Shown: positions 18,067 to 29,864, counted from the stretch's first letter. The stretch is DNA of 64,000 bases from an uncultured Caldilineaceae bacterium (GCA_951813625.1 CATOTS010000021.1:55065-119064), one strand, 5' to 3'. Program-made: numbers and translations. The notes: generated from the sequence alone by a model not told the origin.

Positions 18067-19236
18067 TTATCCACTGTAAGCCGCATGGGCAAGACGGGCG
18101 AAGTTTCCTCGCCAGGCAGCGCGTAACTGCGGTTCGGCAACCAGCTGCCGGACGGTCTGCGTCAGCAGCAAATTGACCGGCGTCTCGACACCGACCTCCT
18201 CCCCTCTACCCACGATTGCCCCGTTGTACCAGCCTATTTCGCTGCCGCTTTTGCCAGCGTCCAGGTCCAGAAAAAGACTCGGCATCTTGCCCCCGCGCGC
18301 GCCGCCGACAATGCGGTGGAGGGCGGGCCGCAGGAGCGCACGCGGCCCGAAACGCAGCAGCGGCGCCAGCGCGCCCAACGGGTACTTCTCTACGTTCATC
18401 GGCGGGATGCCGGCCGCGTTCATCACCCGCAGCGCCTCACGCAGCGCGTCGATCTCCAGGTTGGCGATGCGCGTGTCGGCAAAGGTCACGCCGGGCGGCT
18501 CCGCCAGGATTGCGCTCGTGGCATTTCCGATCATGTTCATGAGCAGCTTCGACCATTTCATCCCCGGGGCGTCCGCGTAAACTTTGGCCGGAATGCCGGC
18601 GGAGGCGAAGTACCGGCTGATGGCGGGGAGTGACACTTTGCTTGTTGAGGAGCCATCCTCGTGTCTCCGGCCGACGTTTTCTGAGGAAGCTGCCATCCAG
18701 CGCGCCAGGCCGACGGCGTATCCAGGCTTCGTCACCTGAACAGTACCCGGCTCCAGCACCTCGACCGGCGCGGTTATTGTCCCGGCAATGGCAAGACTAG
18801 GCCCCAGACGTGCATCGATAGCCTCCTCGTTGCCGACACCATTTTGCAGACTGAGAACCGGCGGCAATGGGCCAACTCCCATGGCCGCTGCCTCGGCCAG
18901 TTCGTCGAGCGCGGCCGAAGTGTCGTAGCTCTTGACGGCGAGGATGGCGAGGTCAAAACCTGTGGACAGATTAGCAGTTTCTGCGGATAGAGAGGCGCGG
19001 CCCGGTTCTTGACTCTGGCTGAGGAATGCCTCTCTCACAGACGCGACTGCGGCGAGCGAGCGAACCGTTTGCGCTGCGCCGTCAGATGCACGCAGCTCCA
19101 GACCGCGGGCGCGCAGAGCCGCGGCCGTGCGGGCGCGGCCGACCAGCGTAACATCGAAGCCTGCCGCGGCGAGCTTGCCGCCGACGAAGCAGCCGATGGC
19201 TCCCGCGCCGATCACCATGATACGAACTGCGTTCAT
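18067..19236 (-). CDS. Ketopantoate reductase/ApbA-PanE family oxidoreductase
   Basis: 389 aa. The N-terminal Rossmann motif IMVIGAGAIGCFVGGKLAAAG binds NADP; AILAVKSYDT and LSLQNGVGNEEAI are the conserved segments after it, and MKWSKLLMNMIGNATSAIL contains the family Lys and Asn of the active site. The protein is 60-80 residues longer than typical PanE (about 300 aa), with insertions near residue 75 and near residue 185 (ASSENVGRRHEDGSS). It starts three bases after the glpC stop and is the last gene of the glycerol operon. A role in pantothenate synthesis is possible, but the location hints at reduction of another 2-keto compound, for example one derived from glycerol. Specificity is not resolved. 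Confidence 0.8.
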   Translation of the reverse strand: MNAVRIMVIGAGAIGCFVGGKLAAAGFDVTLVGRARTAAALRARGLELRASDGAAQTVRSLAAVASVREAFLSQSQEPGRASLSAETANLSTGFDLAILAVKSYDTSAALDELAEAAAMGVGPLPPVLSLQNGVGNEEAIDARLGPSLAIAGTITAPVEVLEPGTVQVTKPGYAVGLARWMAASSENVGRRHEDGSSTSKVSLPAISRYFASAGIPAKVYADAPGMKWSKLLMNMIGNATSAILAEPPGVTFADTRIANLEIDALREALRVMNAAGIPPMNVEKYPLGALAPLLRFGPRALLRPALHRIVGGARGGKMPSLFLDLDAGKSGSEIGWYNGAIVGRGEEVGVETPVNLLLTQTVRQLVAEPQLRAAWRGNFARLAHAAYSG

Positions 19237-19239
19237 TCT

Positions 19240-20544
19240 TCAATTTCCGCCGCGAGGCCGCCGCGCCTGCAGGTCGTACAGCCCGTAGGCGGCGGCGAGA
19301 ATTTCAATCGGATGGCGGGAGGGCAGACCGGTGCCGTGTTCCAGCTGCCAGCGGCAGGTCTCGGAATCGCAGGCAGTACAGGCAAAGGAACTGCTCGCTT
19401 CAAGACCCGCGTACTGGGCGGCGACGAATCCGAACAGCTCCGCCCCCACATCCATGGCGATCTGGTACTTCTCCACTTTGTAACCGTATGTGCCGGCGAT
19501 GCCACAACAGCGGGCATGGCTTTCGCGCAGTTCGAGTTCGGGGATTTGCGCAAGGATGTCGAGCGCTGGTTTGCCGATGCGGTGCGCCCGCAGCTGGCAG
19601 GGAGCATGATAGGGCAGAGTGAAGGGCTTACCTTCGTCGTTCAATCGATGCAAATCGGTCGGCAGGTCGCCCTGCTCCTGCCGTTCGCGCAGCCATTCGA
19701 AGATGTCCCAGGTAGCGAGCTTCAGCGCCCGGACGCCGGCATCGCCCTCCAGGTCGAGCAGCTCCGGCGCCTCCTCCTTTAGTGTCAGAGTGCAGCTGGT
19801 GCTGCTGCCGAGAATTGGATAGCCGACCTCGATGTAGGTTGTCAGCCGCTCCACGTTGCGGCGATGGTAACGCTCGGCCGCGCCGAACTCCCCGTTCGAC
19901 AACAGCGGCAGGCCGCAACAGTTCTGCCGCGGCACGATCACCTCGTAACCGAGATGCTCCAACACCAGAACCGTCGCCATCCCCACAAACGGTTCATAAT
20001 GCTGGGTTGCGCATCCGTGAAAGTAAACGACCTTGCGATCACTGCGCAGCCGGTGCATATCTGTGCGAGCCAGCCAGCGCGTGAATTTCTCAGTGTGCCA
20101 GCGCGGCAAAGGCGCCTGCTCGGCCACGCCGAACAGGGCAGCGGCCAACCGCCGTGCGAGACGGTTGTGCAGTAGAAAGTTCGCCAGGCGCGGCGCGAGG
20201 CTGCCGGCTTTCCCCAACAACTCATTGCGGCCTAGAAGCCGGTTGCGCAGCGAGAGGCCCTGTTCGGCTACCATCTGGGCGCGGGCGCGAGCGTTGATCT
20301 CAGCGATGCGAACGCCGGTTGGGCAGACCTCATTGCAGACTCGGCAACCGGAACAGTAGTCGACCGACGCATCGGGAGAACGCGGCTGACCAATTTCGCG
20401 GAAACGCTCAGACTGTGGGGCGGCGTACTTCGGCCCGGGAAAGCGCTCTGTAACCTGGGAAACAGGACAGTAGCTTGTGCAGATATTGCACTTTATGCAC
20501 GCGTCCAGGCTCATACCGGCAGAGTGCAGAGAAACGGTGTGCAT
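19240..20544 (-). CDS. glpC: Anaerobic glycerol-3-phosphate dehydrogenase subunit C (Fe-S, membrane-linking)
   Basis: 434 aa. Two N-terminal [4Fe-4S] ferredoxin-like motifs are present: CIKCNICTSYCPVS (residues about 16-29) and CSGCRVCNEVCPTG. The rest holds two CCG-type domains: CATQHYEPFVG with NCCGLPLLSNG, and HAPCQLRAHRIG with ARCCGIAGTYGYK. GlpC anchors GlpAB to the membrane and passes electrons to menaquinone. The order glpA-glpB-glpC matches the enterobacterial operon. It starts 24 bases after the glpB stop. Length is close to family members. Confidence 0.9.
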   Translation of the reverse strand: MHTVSLHSAGMSLDACIKCNICTSYCPVSQVTERFPGPKYAAPQSERFREIGQPRSPDASVDYCSGCRVCNEVCPTGVRIAEINARARAQMVAEQGLSLRNRLLGRNELLGKAGSLAPRLANFLLHNRLARRLAAALFGVAEQAPLPRWHTEKFTRWLARTDMHRLRSDRKVVYFHGCATQHYEPFVGMATVLVLEHLGYEVIVPRQNCCGLPLLSNGEFGAAERYHRRNVERLTTYIEVGYPILGSSTSCTLTLKEEAPELLDLEGDAGVRALKLATWDIFEWLRERQEQGDLPTDLHRLNDEGKPFTLPYHAPCQLRAHRIGKPALDILAQIPELELRESHARCCGIAGTYGYKVEKYQIAMDVGAELFGFVAAQYAGLEASSSFACTACDSETCRWQLEHGTGLPSRHPIEILAAAYGLYDLQARRPRGGN

Positions 20545-20568
20545 CGAGAGAATCCCCGTATTGGGCGG

Positions 20569-21891
20569 CTAGTTGTCAGCGGCCGGCGGCGGACTGACGT
20601 CGCGCGCCACCGCCGCGGCCGCGGCGTAGCCTGTGGCAATGGCGATGCCTTCGCGGCTGCGCTCGCGTATCGGATCGGTGTGGGCGAGAACAGCGCCCGC
20701 GGCCCACAGGTTATCATAGACCGGCGCGCCGCTCTCATCAAGCGGTTGACAGCGGGCGTCGACGGCCACACCGCACTGGAACACAGGATGGCCTCGACTA
20801 TCGAGGAAGAGAGGCCGCAGCCATTGCGAGCGCGCCTGAGGCGCAGTCAACGGCAGGTCGAATACAACCTCTCTTACGCGGCCGCAGCGGTCGCCGTGGA
20901 TGCCGCCGCCGAGGATGCCCCCGGTCGCAAGCAGAAAGTTTCGCGCGCTGTGACGCAGCGGTCGGCTGCCCGTTTCGGATTCAACCCACTCGATGCGGCG
21001 CCCGTCTGTACCGAATCCACACGCCTCCATCCCCGTTTCGACGCGCACACCCTGGCCGGCCAGGCTTTCGCGCAGCGCTGTGTCCAGCCGCAAACCCGGC
21101 ACGCTGGGCGGCAAGGTTGGAATCTCGAAGAAGGCTCGGGCGCCGGTGGCTTCCTGTAAGTGCGCGCAAGTGCGGGCATGTCTGTGCAGCCCCAACACTG
21201 CCGGAAGGCCCACCCGTTCACCGGCGGCTACATCCGCGACCATCTCTGCCAGGCGGGCTTGCGCGGCCGGCTCATCGAAGAGCCGGGCCAGCTGCAGCGG
21301 ACTGTTGTCGCGCCGCGCGGTCAGCTTGTCGAGCGGCACCGTCGCGCCACGGGCGCGGTGGCCCTGCCTGCACAGATTCTCGGCTATAAGCGTCGGATAA
21401 AAGTCGGGCATGCCGGTCAGCCCTACGATCACCATCGGCCGCGTGTCCGCCAGATTGGCCGGCTGCTGGGCTGCCGGCGCCAGATAGACCGGTCGCGGCG
21501 CGCCGACGGGCGAAATAAGCATGGAATTGCGCCCGTCTTGCTCCCCTGAGCCCCCCGCAACCCCCGCAAACCAGGGACCCGCGGCGGCGGACTCATACGG
21601 CAGCCCGGCCCCAGCGACCAACCGCTGGAATTCGACCATCGCGGTCCGGATTGCGTCCACTCCCAGGTTACGGTATGGATGCGCGGCCGGCAGTTCGGGA
21701 ACCGCCTCAACCCAATCGGCGACCGGCTTTTGCTCACCCGGCAGATAGCCCAGGAGATCGATCGTGCCAGCGTGCCAGTGGGTCGCCCCCATGCCCTTTG
21801 CGATAACCCGCACGCGCAATCCTGCCCGGGCAGCCGCGTATGCGGCAAAGAGGCCGGTCAGACCGGCGCCGATTACGAGGAGATCGAGCAT
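20569..21891 (-). CDS. glpB: Anaerobic glycerol-3-phosphate dehydrogenase subunit B
   Basis: 440 aa from ATG 21891, chosen because MLDLLVIGAGLTGLFAAYAA places the FAD/NAD-binding GxGxxG right at the N-terminus; the longer reading to 21945 adds 18 unlikely residues. NFLLATGGILGGGIHGDRCGRVRE and YDNLWAAGAVLAHTDPIRERSREG are characteristic GlpB segments, the latter closing the nucleotide fold. GlpB is the flavoprotein subunit that works with GlpA and GlpC in quinone-linked oxidation of sn-glycerol 3-phosphate to dihydroxyacetone phosphate. The Shine-Dalgarno is poor, so translation may depend on glpA, which ends 93 bases upstream. Confidence 0.88.
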   Translation of the reverse strand: MLDLLVIGAGLTGLFAAYAAARAGLRVRVIAKGMGATHWHAGTIDLLGYLPGEQKPVADWVEAVPELPAAHPYRNLGVDAIRTAMVEFQRLVAGAGLPYESAAAGPWFAGVAGGSGEQDGRNSMLISPVGAPRPVYLAPAAQQPANLADTRPMVIVGLTGMPDFYPTLIAENLCRQGHRARGATVPLDKLTARRDNSPLQLARLFDEPAAQARLAEMVADVAAGERVGLPAVLGLHRHARTCAHLQEATGARAFFEIPTLPPSVPGLRLDTALRESLAGQGVRVETGMEACGFGTDGRRIEWVESETGSRPLRHSARNFLLATGGILGGGIHGDRCGRVREVVFDLPLTAPQARSQWLRPLFLDSRGHPVFQCGVAVDARCQPLDESGAPVYDNLWAAGAVLAHTDPIRERSREGIAIATGYAAAAAVARDVSPPPAADN

Positions 21892-21984
21892 GGGGCGTGC
21901 GTGTCGCGCGTTGCGCAGAGGCAGACAAGCCGACCGAGCCGCCAAAACGCAGAGTGCGCCAGGGGTCTCACTGTCATTCGGGAT

Positions 21985-23769
<1,785 letters not shown>

Positions 23770-23777
23770 CTGTTACT

Positions 23778-25517
23778 CTACAAATCGTGGAGGAGCTGAT
23801 GAATCTCCTGGGCGCGGCTGCATTGGAGCGCCTTTGCGGCCAACGCCTCTGCCGCGGCCATGTCCACGCGTCGGATGGCGGATTTGACGAGGGGAACGGC
23901 TGGACCGGCTACGCTGACTTCGTTCAGGCCCAGACCGAGCAGCAGCGGCTGCACCGACGGATCGCCGGCGACTTCGCCGCAGATTGCGACGGGGATACCG
24001 GCTGCACGCCCGGCCTCGCAGGTCAGGGCGATGAGGCGCAGCACCGAGGGGTCGAGCGGGGTTGCAAGGGTGGCGACCGTGCTGTTGACGCGGTCCGCCG
24101 CGAGCGTATACTGGGCCAGATCATTCGTGCCGATGCTGAGAAAGTCGACCTGAGGGGCGAAATGGTGCGCCAGCAGGGCAGCGGACGGCACTTCTACCAG
24201 GACGCCAACCTCAAGCGTGCCAAGCTCATGGCGGCAGTGCCTGTATCCGGGGATCTCCTCGAACAGCGCCAGCGTCTGCTGGACTTCGTTCACCTTGGAA
24301 ATCATCGGTATCAGAACGCGGATACGGCTTACCGGCGAGACGTCGTGTGCCAGTTGCACGAGCGCGCGGAACTGGTCGGTCAACATCTGCGGATGGCGAA
24401 GGAGCAGGCGGATGCCGCGCACGCCCAGGAACGGGTTGGCCTCGGCCCGCTGCTGCAGGTAGGGGACCGGCTTGTCGCCGCCGATGTCGAGCAGACGTAC
24501 AGTCAATGAATGATTGTTGGTGTAGGAATGCACATCCCGGTAGGCGGCCAGCTGCTCATCGATCGAAGGGGGGCTGGCGCGATGCTGGAACAGGTTTTCG
24601 GTCCGCAGCAGCCCTATCCCTTCGGCGCCGTTTGAATCGATGTGCAGGAGATCTTCGCGGCTGTTGACGTTTACGCGCACGGGGATGCGAACCCCGTCCG
24701 GGGTCAGAGCCGGTTCGTGCGAGTGGGACAGCGCCTCTGCCTGGAAGCGCTGCAGGCGCGCGCGCGTCAGACGGTACTGTTCGAGCGTCTCCTCATCCGG
24801 GTCGACGAGCAGGCGGCCGCGGATGCCGTCAACGATGCCAAACATTCCGTTCTGCAGCTGCAGAATCTCAGACCCGGCGCCGCAGACGAGGGGAATGCCC
24901 AGGCTGCGGGCCAGGATCGCGGTGTGGGCGGTCGGTGTGCTGGCAGCAAGTGCAATGCCGACGACATGCGCCTGGTCGAGATGGGTTGTATCGAACGGCG
25001 TCAGGTCTTCGGCCAGCAGGACCGTTCCGGTCGGCAGCGTATCCAGCTGGCGGGCCGAAGTAATGCCTCCCAGACGGTTCATCAGGCGCTGGCCGACATC
25101 GCGAACATCGGTCGCGCGGCTGGCAAAGTACTGGTCGCTGAGGCCGCGGAAAATCTGGACCAGCTGGCCGGTGGCCAGATGGGTGGCGCGCGTGGCGTCA
25201 GCGCCGGAGTCGATGGCGGTGCGCACCGCGTCGGTCAGGGTGCTGTCGTGGAGAATTTCGCGATGAACCAGGAAGATATCAGCGGTCGCGGCTTGGCCGA
25301 TCTGAGCAAGTCGGGCCAGTTCTTCATCGACAAGCAGCCGGGCTGCCAGGAAACGTTCCCACTCTTCCACGGGGGTCCCGAACTGCTCAGAATGCGCGAC
25401 GTATCCGTCGCCCCTTTCCTCCCCGCTCTCACCGATTTGCGCGGCCGGAGCGTAATTGTATACGTTGCCGATTCCGACACCCGGTGCTGCTGAAAGACCA
25501 TGATAAAGCTGCTGCAC
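23778..25517 (-). CDS. ptsI: Phosphoenolpyruvate-protein phosphotransferase (PTS enzyme I)
   Basis: 579 aa, full length for enzyme I. The phospho-acceptor His lies in ASTPTAHTAILARSLGIP; the PEP-binding domain shows GAEGIGLLRTENLF, LLDIGGDKPVPYL, NPFLGVRGIRLLL and the active-site Cys in AICGEVAGDP. It passes phosphate from PEP to HPr. The next genes upstream in the operon encode HPr and DhaM, so the whole chain to dihydroxyacetone is local. No sugar-specific EIIBC permease is in the window, so the chain probably serves DhaK/DhaL rather than sugar import. The gap to ptsH is 43 bases. Confidence 0.94.
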   Translation of the reverse strand: MQQLYHGLSAAPGVGIGNVYNYAPAAQIGESGEERGDGYVAHSEQFGTPVEEWERFLAARLLVDEELARLAQIGQAATADIFLVHREILHDSTLTDAVRTAIDSGADATRATHLATGQLVQIFRGLSDQYFASRATDVRDVGQRLMNRLGGITSARQLDTLPTGTVLLAEDLTPFDTTHLDQAHVVGIALAASTPTAHTAILARSLGIPLVCGAGSEILQLQNGMFGIVDGIRGRLLVDPDEETLEQYRLTRARLQRFQAEALSHSHEPALTPDGVRIPVRVNVNSREDLLHIDSNGAEGIGLLRTENLFQHRASPPSIDEQLAAYRDVHSYTNNHSLTVRLLDIGGDKPVPYLQQRAEANPFLGVRGIRLLLRHPQMLTDQFRALVQLAHDVSPVSRIRVLIPMISKVNEVQQTLALFEEIPGYRHCRHELGTLEVGVLVEVPSAALLAHHFAPQVDFLSIGTNDLAQYTLAADRVNSTVATLATPLDPSVLRLIALTCEAGRAAGIPVAICGEVAGDPSVQPLLLGLGLNEVSVAGPAVPLVKSAIRRVDMAAAEALAAKALQCSRAQEIHQLLHDL

Positions 25518-25560
25518 AGATTCTTCTCCGCCGGTCTTTGCGAAGTCGTTGGGTCGAACG

Positions 25561-26016
25561 TCAGAAGAGGGAGCAGAGCGCGTCGATGGCCGCGACAGCG
25601 TCCGGCCCGGACGCGGCCAGTTTCAGGTCATGGCCCTGGCGGGCTTGCAGTTGCATCAACTGCAGGATGCTCTTGAGATCGACCGCGCTGGTGTTGCGGC
25701 TAAGGTTGGAAGCGGTGATCTGCGACTGAAACCGGCTGGCGGTGCGCACAACATCTCTGCCGGAGCGCAGATGAAGGCCGCGGGGATCGGTTACGGTCAC
25801 CACCACGCTCCTACTCTGGGGATGGGTGGACGCCTCGACATCGGTCACACCGTCACCCCGCTCGCCACCGAGCGATGTGGGCAGCGCGGCCGTCCCGCTC
25901 CCGCCGGCCGAGGGCGTGCGGCCGTCATGGTCCGGCAATTGCCCTGCGGACGAATCGAGCTGATTCTCCAATCTGTCTTCACTTGCGCGTCTTTGCGGTT
26001 CTTGCGACCGATTCAT
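25561..26016 (-). CDS. ptsH: HPr-family phosphocarrier with disordered N-terminal extension
   Basis: 151 aa from ATG 26016 (GGAG about six bases upstream), which lies 40 bases after the dhaM stop; the longest reading would overlap dhaM. Residues about 66-151 form the HPr domain: VVVTVTDPRGLHLRSGRDVV with the phospho-His in GLHLR, and LKSILQLMQLQARQGHDLKL, the helix-2 region around the regulatory Ser. The residue after Arg is Ser, where classical HPr has Pro-Ala. About 65 residues of Gly, Ser, Asp and Pro-rich, probably unstructured sequence precede the domain, which normal 88-residue HPr lacks. It should carry phosphate from enzyme I to DhaM. Confidence 0.83.
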   Translation of the reverse strand: MNRSQEPQRRASEDRLENQLDSSAGQLPDHDGRTPSAGGSGTAALPTSLGGERGDGVTDVEASTHPQSRSVVVTVTDPRGLHLRSGRDVVRTASRFQSQITASNLSRNTSAVDLKSILQLMQLQARQGHDLKLAASGPDAVAAIDALCSLF

Positions 26017-26056
26017 CGCGGCTCCAACAGGCCTCCGCAGTGAAATTTGCGTTTGC

Positions 26057-26458
26057 TCATCCAAGTTTTGACGCCGAAAGCGCGGCCTCCGCCTGGGCAT
26101 TGACAGCCTGTAGAGGCTCCCCCAGGCTGGCGTGCAGGGCGGCGACGATTGCGCCTTCCACTAGCGGCGCATTGCTCAAGAGACAGTTCCTCCGACGCGC
26201 TTCCGGCAGCATCTCCAGGGCGATTTCGGCCGACATGACCGCGCTGCCGACATCCATCAGCAGTAGGACGCCGTCCTCGCACCAGACCTCTTCGATGGCG
26301 GTCAAAATCCTCTGCGCGTCGGTCCCAAGCGTTTCGCAATCGTCGCACAGCCCCCCGGCCAGGCTGATGCCGACCTGATCCCCCGCCATCTGCGCGGCCA
26401 GTTCATACACCCCCTGGGCCAGCTTGGCACTATGGGAGACGATTACCAGACCGATCAC
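26057..26458 (-). CDS. dhaM: PTS-dependent dihydroxyacetone kinase phosphotransferase subunit DhaM (EIIA domain only)
   Basis: 133 aa from GTG 26458, chosen because the family begins right at VIGLVIVSHSAKLAQGVYEL; a second GTG at 26491 would add eleven residues. The His of VSHSAKLA is the expected phosphorylated residue. GVLLLMDVGSAVMSAEIALEML and SNAPLVEGAIVAA are conserved EIIA-Dha segments (mannose-type fold). In Escherichia coli DhaM this domain is fused to HPr and to part of enzyme I; here they are three separate neighbouring genes. It transfers phosphate to ADP bound on DhaL, which phosphorylates the dihydroxyacetone held by DhaK. Confidence 0.88.
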   Translation of the reverse strand: MIGLVIVSHSAKLAQGVYELAAQMAGDQVGISLAGGLCDDCETLGTDAQRILTAIEEVWCEDGVLLLMDVGSAVMSAEIALEMLPEARRRNCLLSNAPLVEGAIVAALHASLGEPLQAVNAQAEAALSASKLG

Positions 26459-26543
26459 CTCTCTCTGCCCCCGCCAACAAGCTGCGTACACAGTGTCAAT
26501 CCAGTCTCAACAGGCAATTTCGCAAACTGATTGTTCACTCTGT

Positions 26544-28046
26544 TCACTCTACCCAGCCCAGCGTGCGTTCGACCGCCTTCTTCCAGCCGGCGTAGCCCTG
26601 GGCCCGTTCGGTTTCGCCAATCTGCGGCCGCCAGACCTTATCCACCTGCCACTGCTTACGCAAGCTCTCAAGCCCTGGCCAGAACCCGATAGCAAGACCG
26701 GCCGCATAGGCCGCGCCCAGGCTGGTCGTTTCGGCGATACGCGGGCGGACAACCTCCGCTCCGAGAATGTCGGCCTGCATCTGCATCAGCAGGTCGTTGA
26801 CCGTCGCGCCGCCATCGACCTTCAGTTGGCTCAACCGCGCACTTGCGCTGTCAGCATTCATCGCCTCCAGCACCTCGCGCGTCTGATAACAGATCGACTC
26901 GAGCGCCGCCCGCACGATGTGCGCCCGGTTCACATAGCGGGTGAGGCCGACGAGAACACCGCGCGCGTCGCTGCGCCAATGGGGGGCGAACAGACCGCTG
27001 AAGGCCGGCACAAGATAACAACCGCCGGCATCGTCGACGCTGCGCGCGATCTCCTCAGTCTCGGCTGCGGAGCCAATCAGCTGCAACTCGTCGCGCAGCC
27101 ACTGCACGGTCGCGCCGGCCATCGCGATCGAGCCTTCCAGCGCGTAGACGGGCAAGGAGCCGCCCATCTGGTAACAAACGGTCGTCAGCAGGCCGTTGCG
27201 GCTGTGCACGATCTCTTCCCCTGTGTTCAGGATCATGAAACAGCCGGTGCCGTACGTATTTTTTGCGTCGCCCGGGCTGAAACAGGTCTGGCCGACCGTC
27301 GCCGCCTGTTGATCGCCCAGGTTGCCGCAGATTGGGATGGCCGCGCCAAAGGGGCCATCGGTTGCCGTTGTGCCGTAGAACGCGGGATCGCTGCTGGGCC
27401 GGATTTCGGGCAATAGCGAGCGCGGGATCTGCATGATCTCCAGCAGCTCCTCGTCCCAGTCGAGCGTCTGCAGGTCCATGAGCATCGTCCGGCTGGCATT
27501 GGTCGGATCGGTAACGTGCACGCCGCCGGTGAGGAGCCAGATCAGCCAGCTGTCGACTGTACCACAGAGCAGTCGGCCAGCGTCGGCCATGGCACGCACG
27601 CCTTCAACATTTTCCAGGATCCAGCGGAACTTCGGACCGGTAAAATAGGTCGCCAGCGGCAGGCCGGCCTTTTGGCGGAACGTGTCGGCGTGGCCGGCCT
27701 CCTCCAGACGCCGACAGATGCGGTCGGTGCGCGTGTCCTGCCAGACAATGGCATTGTAGACCGGCTCGCCCGTGTCACGATCCCACACGACGGCGGTTTC
27801 ACGTTGATTGGAGACGCCGAGCGCGGCGATCTGGCTCGGTTTGACGCCGCACTTTGCCAGAGTGGCCTGGATTACCGCCTGGGTACGCTGCCAGATTTCC
27901 AACGGAGCATGCTCAACCCACCCGCTGCGAGGAAAGATCTGCTCATGCTCCTGCTGTTCATATCCGACGATTGCCCCGTTCTGGTCAAAGAGAATGAAAC
28001 GAGTACTGGTTGTGCCGGAGTCGATTGCGCCAATCAGCTGGTCCAT
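26544..28046 (-). CDS. glpK: Glycerol kinase
   Basis: 500 aa, normal length. It begins [20 protein letters not shown], the phosphate-1 loop of the FGGY kinases; other GlpK marks are [60 protein letters not shown] and [21 protein letters not shown]. It phosphorylates glycerol with ATP to sn-glycerol 3-phosphate, the substrate of GlpABC encoded downstream. The gene sits between dhaL and dhaM, which mixes the two triose routes in one transcript. No GlpF facilitator is present in the window. Confidence 0.95.
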   Translation of the reverse strand: MDQLIGAIDSGTTSTRFILFDQNGAIVGYEQQEHEQIFPRSGWVEHAPLEIWQRTQAVIQATLAKCGVKPSQIAALGVSNQRETAVVWDRDTGEPVYNAIVWQDTRTDRICRRLEEAGHADTFRQKAGLPLATYFTGPKFRWILENVEGVRAMADAGRLLCGTVDSWLIWLLTGGVHVTDPTNASRTMLMDLQTLDWDEELLEIMQIPRSLLPEIRPSSDPAFYGTTATDGPFGAAIPICGNLGDQQAATVGQTCFSPGDAKNTYGTGCFMILNTGEEIVHSRNGLLTTVCYQMGGSLPVYALEGSIAMAGATVQWLRDELQLIGSAAETEEIARSVDDAGGCYLVPAFSGLFAPHWRSDARGVLVGLTRYVNRAHIVRAALESICYQTREVLEAMNADSASARLSQLKVDGGATVNDLLMQMQADILGAEVVRPRIAETTSLGAAYAAGLAIGFWPGLESLRKQWQVDKVWRPQIGETERAQGYAGWKKAVERTLGWVE

Positions 28047-28104
28047 CAGCCGGAACTCCGCTGGCTGGCTGCCGATTGGGCGCGGTTCCTGCGGTTGCCG
28101 TCCA

Positions 28105-28764
28105 TTATTCGCTGTCCGTCGTCTTTGTCAGGACCTCCGCCGCGGTCTCGAAAAGGAAGTAGGCGCTGGTTGCGCCCGGGTCCTGATGGCCGATGGAATG
28201 CGGACCGAGATAGCTGGCGCGGCCCTTCTTAGCCTCGATTTCGATCGTGTGTATCATGCCCAGGTGGGCGGCTTGACGGGCCGCGGCCAGGACGACGGCT
28301 GCGCTCTGATGCGCTGCCAGTGCGGCCTCCATCGCCTCGACCGCCGGCTGGATCGCATCGATCATCGTTTTGTCGTCGGCCTTCGCCTTGCCTCGCTGCT
28401 GGAGCCCGTCCAGGCCATAGCGAAACATCTGCGTCAGCTGCGCCAGGTCGACCGAGCGGCCGTTTGTGGGGCTGGTGGCAGCGCGTAGGAAAAAGGTCCC
28501 GTACAGCGGCCCGGCGGCCCCGCCGACGCCGCTAATCAGCGTCATGGCGACCGAGCGCAGAAAGGCGCCTATGTCGTCGGATGGCATCTCCTCCTGCAGC
28601 CGCTCCTGCAGCTTTCCCATGCCTCTGCGCATGTTCACCCCATGGTCGGCATCTCCGATGGCTGTATCCAGTTCGGTCAGATGGCCCTCGTTCTCAATCA
28701 CGCGTTCAGCGTAAGTCAGAAGCCATCTGCGTAGTTGTGATATTGAGATCTCCTGGCCCATCAT
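28105..28764 (-). CDS. dhaL: Dihydroxyacetone kinase ADP-binding subunit DhaL
   Basis: 219 aa. The DhaL/Dak2 nucleotide and magnesium site is intact: [21 protein letters not shown], with its cluster of Asp residues, then [19 protein letters not shown] and [40 protein letters not shown] is the conserved C-terminal block. DhaL holds ADP permanently as a cofactor that is re-phosphorylated by DhaM. It lies 79 bases after dhaK and 58 bases before glpK. Confidence 0.94.
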   Translation of the reverse strand: MMGQEISISQLRRWLLTYAERVIENEGHLTELDTAIGDADHGVNMRRGMGKLQERLQEEMPSDDIGAFLRSVAMTLISGVGGAAGPLYGTFFLRAATSPTNGRSVDLAQLTQMFRYGLDGLQQRGKAKADDKTMIDAIQPAVEAMEAALAAHQSAAVVLAAARQAAHLGMIHTIEIEAKKGRASYLGPHSIGHQDPGATSAYFLFETAAEVLTKTTDSE

Positions 28765-28843
28765 TTGACCCCGGTGGTTAGTGGATAGCGTCTGTTCTCA
28801 GTGACAGACAATAGACCTATCCACGATTCACAGTTTGCTTCGG

Positions 28844-29827
28844 TCACCAGTGCAATGCCGGCGTATGCACGGGGGCATCCCACAGGTCCAGCAGTTCGTC
28901 GTCGAGTCTCATCAGCGTTATGGTGTACCCGCCGCGACCGAGACTGGTGACATAGTTTCCGACCAGTTGGCGCCCGACCTGAATGCGATGCGCGGCAAGT
29001 ATATCGTGCGTCGCTTCGGATAGGAGATAGAGCTCCAGTGGCGGTGTCCCGCCCATCCCACTAATAAGAAGCAGCACCTGTTCATCGGCGGAGTAGGGCA
29101 GATCATCAAGAATGGGCTGTACGAGCAGGCTGACGATTTCCGGCATGCCATTGCGCACAGAGCGCACTTCGCCTGGTTCACCGTGGATGCCGACGCCCAA
29201 CTCGATTGAGTCGTCCGCCAAACCGTCGCCTGAGCCGTTGCGGGGAAGCGTGTAGAGATTGGTGCCGACTCCCATGCTGCGGGAGGCGTCGACGGCCCGC
29301 CGTGTCACCTCGACAACATCCTTCAGTGAGTATCCCGCTTCGGCGGCGGCCCCGGCGATCTTGCAGGCCAGAGTCGCCGCGCCCAGCCCGCGCCGATTGG
29401 CGACATCAGAGATCGAGACGTCGTCATTGACAAGCACGGCGCGTGCTTCAATCCCTTCCTGCGTAGCGATTTCGATCGTCAGGTCGGTGTTGAGCACGCC
29501 GCCGGCGTAGTTCTTGACGATAAAAAGCACGCCGCCGCCGCGATTGACCGAGTGGACCGCGGCCAATAGCTGGACCGGAGAAGGGCTGGTAAAAATCGGG
29601 CCGGGGCAGGCTGCATCCAGCATGCCAAGGCCGACATAGCCGGTGGGCAACGGCTCGTGGCCGCTGCCGCTTCCGCTGATGACTGCTACCTTTCCCGCGG
29701 GCGCGGGCGCAGTTCGCTCGACGTAATCCGGATCGAAATGAACTTGGATCGTGTCCGGGTGACAGAGCGCCATACCGCGCAGGCTGTGGGTGATCGCACT
29801 GCCCGGGTTACTTGTTAGACATTGCAT
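28844..29827 (-). CDS. dhaK: Dihydroxyacetone kinase substrate-binding subunit DhaK
   Basis: 327 aa. The N-terminus MQCLTSNPGSAITHSLRGM and HPDTIQVHFDPDYV match DhaK; ISGSGSGHEPLPTGYVG is the signature that binds dihydroxyacetone, and the hemiaminal-forming His is in GVGIHGEPGE. FIVKNYAGGVLNTDLTIE is also conserved. It is the first gene of the dha-pts-glp operon, with a predicted promoter at 29865-29893 that would leave a leader of about 30 bases. The Shine-Dalgarno is weak. No DhaR or DhaS regulator gene is seen nearby. Confidence 0.94.
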   Translation of the reverse strand: MQCLTSNPGSAITHSLRGMALCHPDTIQVHFDPDYVERTAPAPAGKVAVISGSGSGHEPLPTGYVGLGMLDAACPGPIFTSPSPVQLLAAVHSVNRGGGVLFIVKNYAGGVLNTDLTIEIATQEGIEARAVLVNDDVSISDVANRRGLGAATLACKIAGAAAEAGYSLKDVVEVTRRAVDASRSMGVGTNLYTLPRNGSGDGLADDSIELGVGIHGEPGEVRSVRNGMPEIVSLLVQPILDDLPYSADEQVLLLISGMGGTPPLELYLLSEATHDILAAHRIQVGRQLVGNYVTSLGRGGYTITLMRLDDELLDLWDAPVHTPALHW

Positions 29828-29864
29828 GGTTCGTCGTGGACCGGAAACTCAAATGCCAGCCGAT

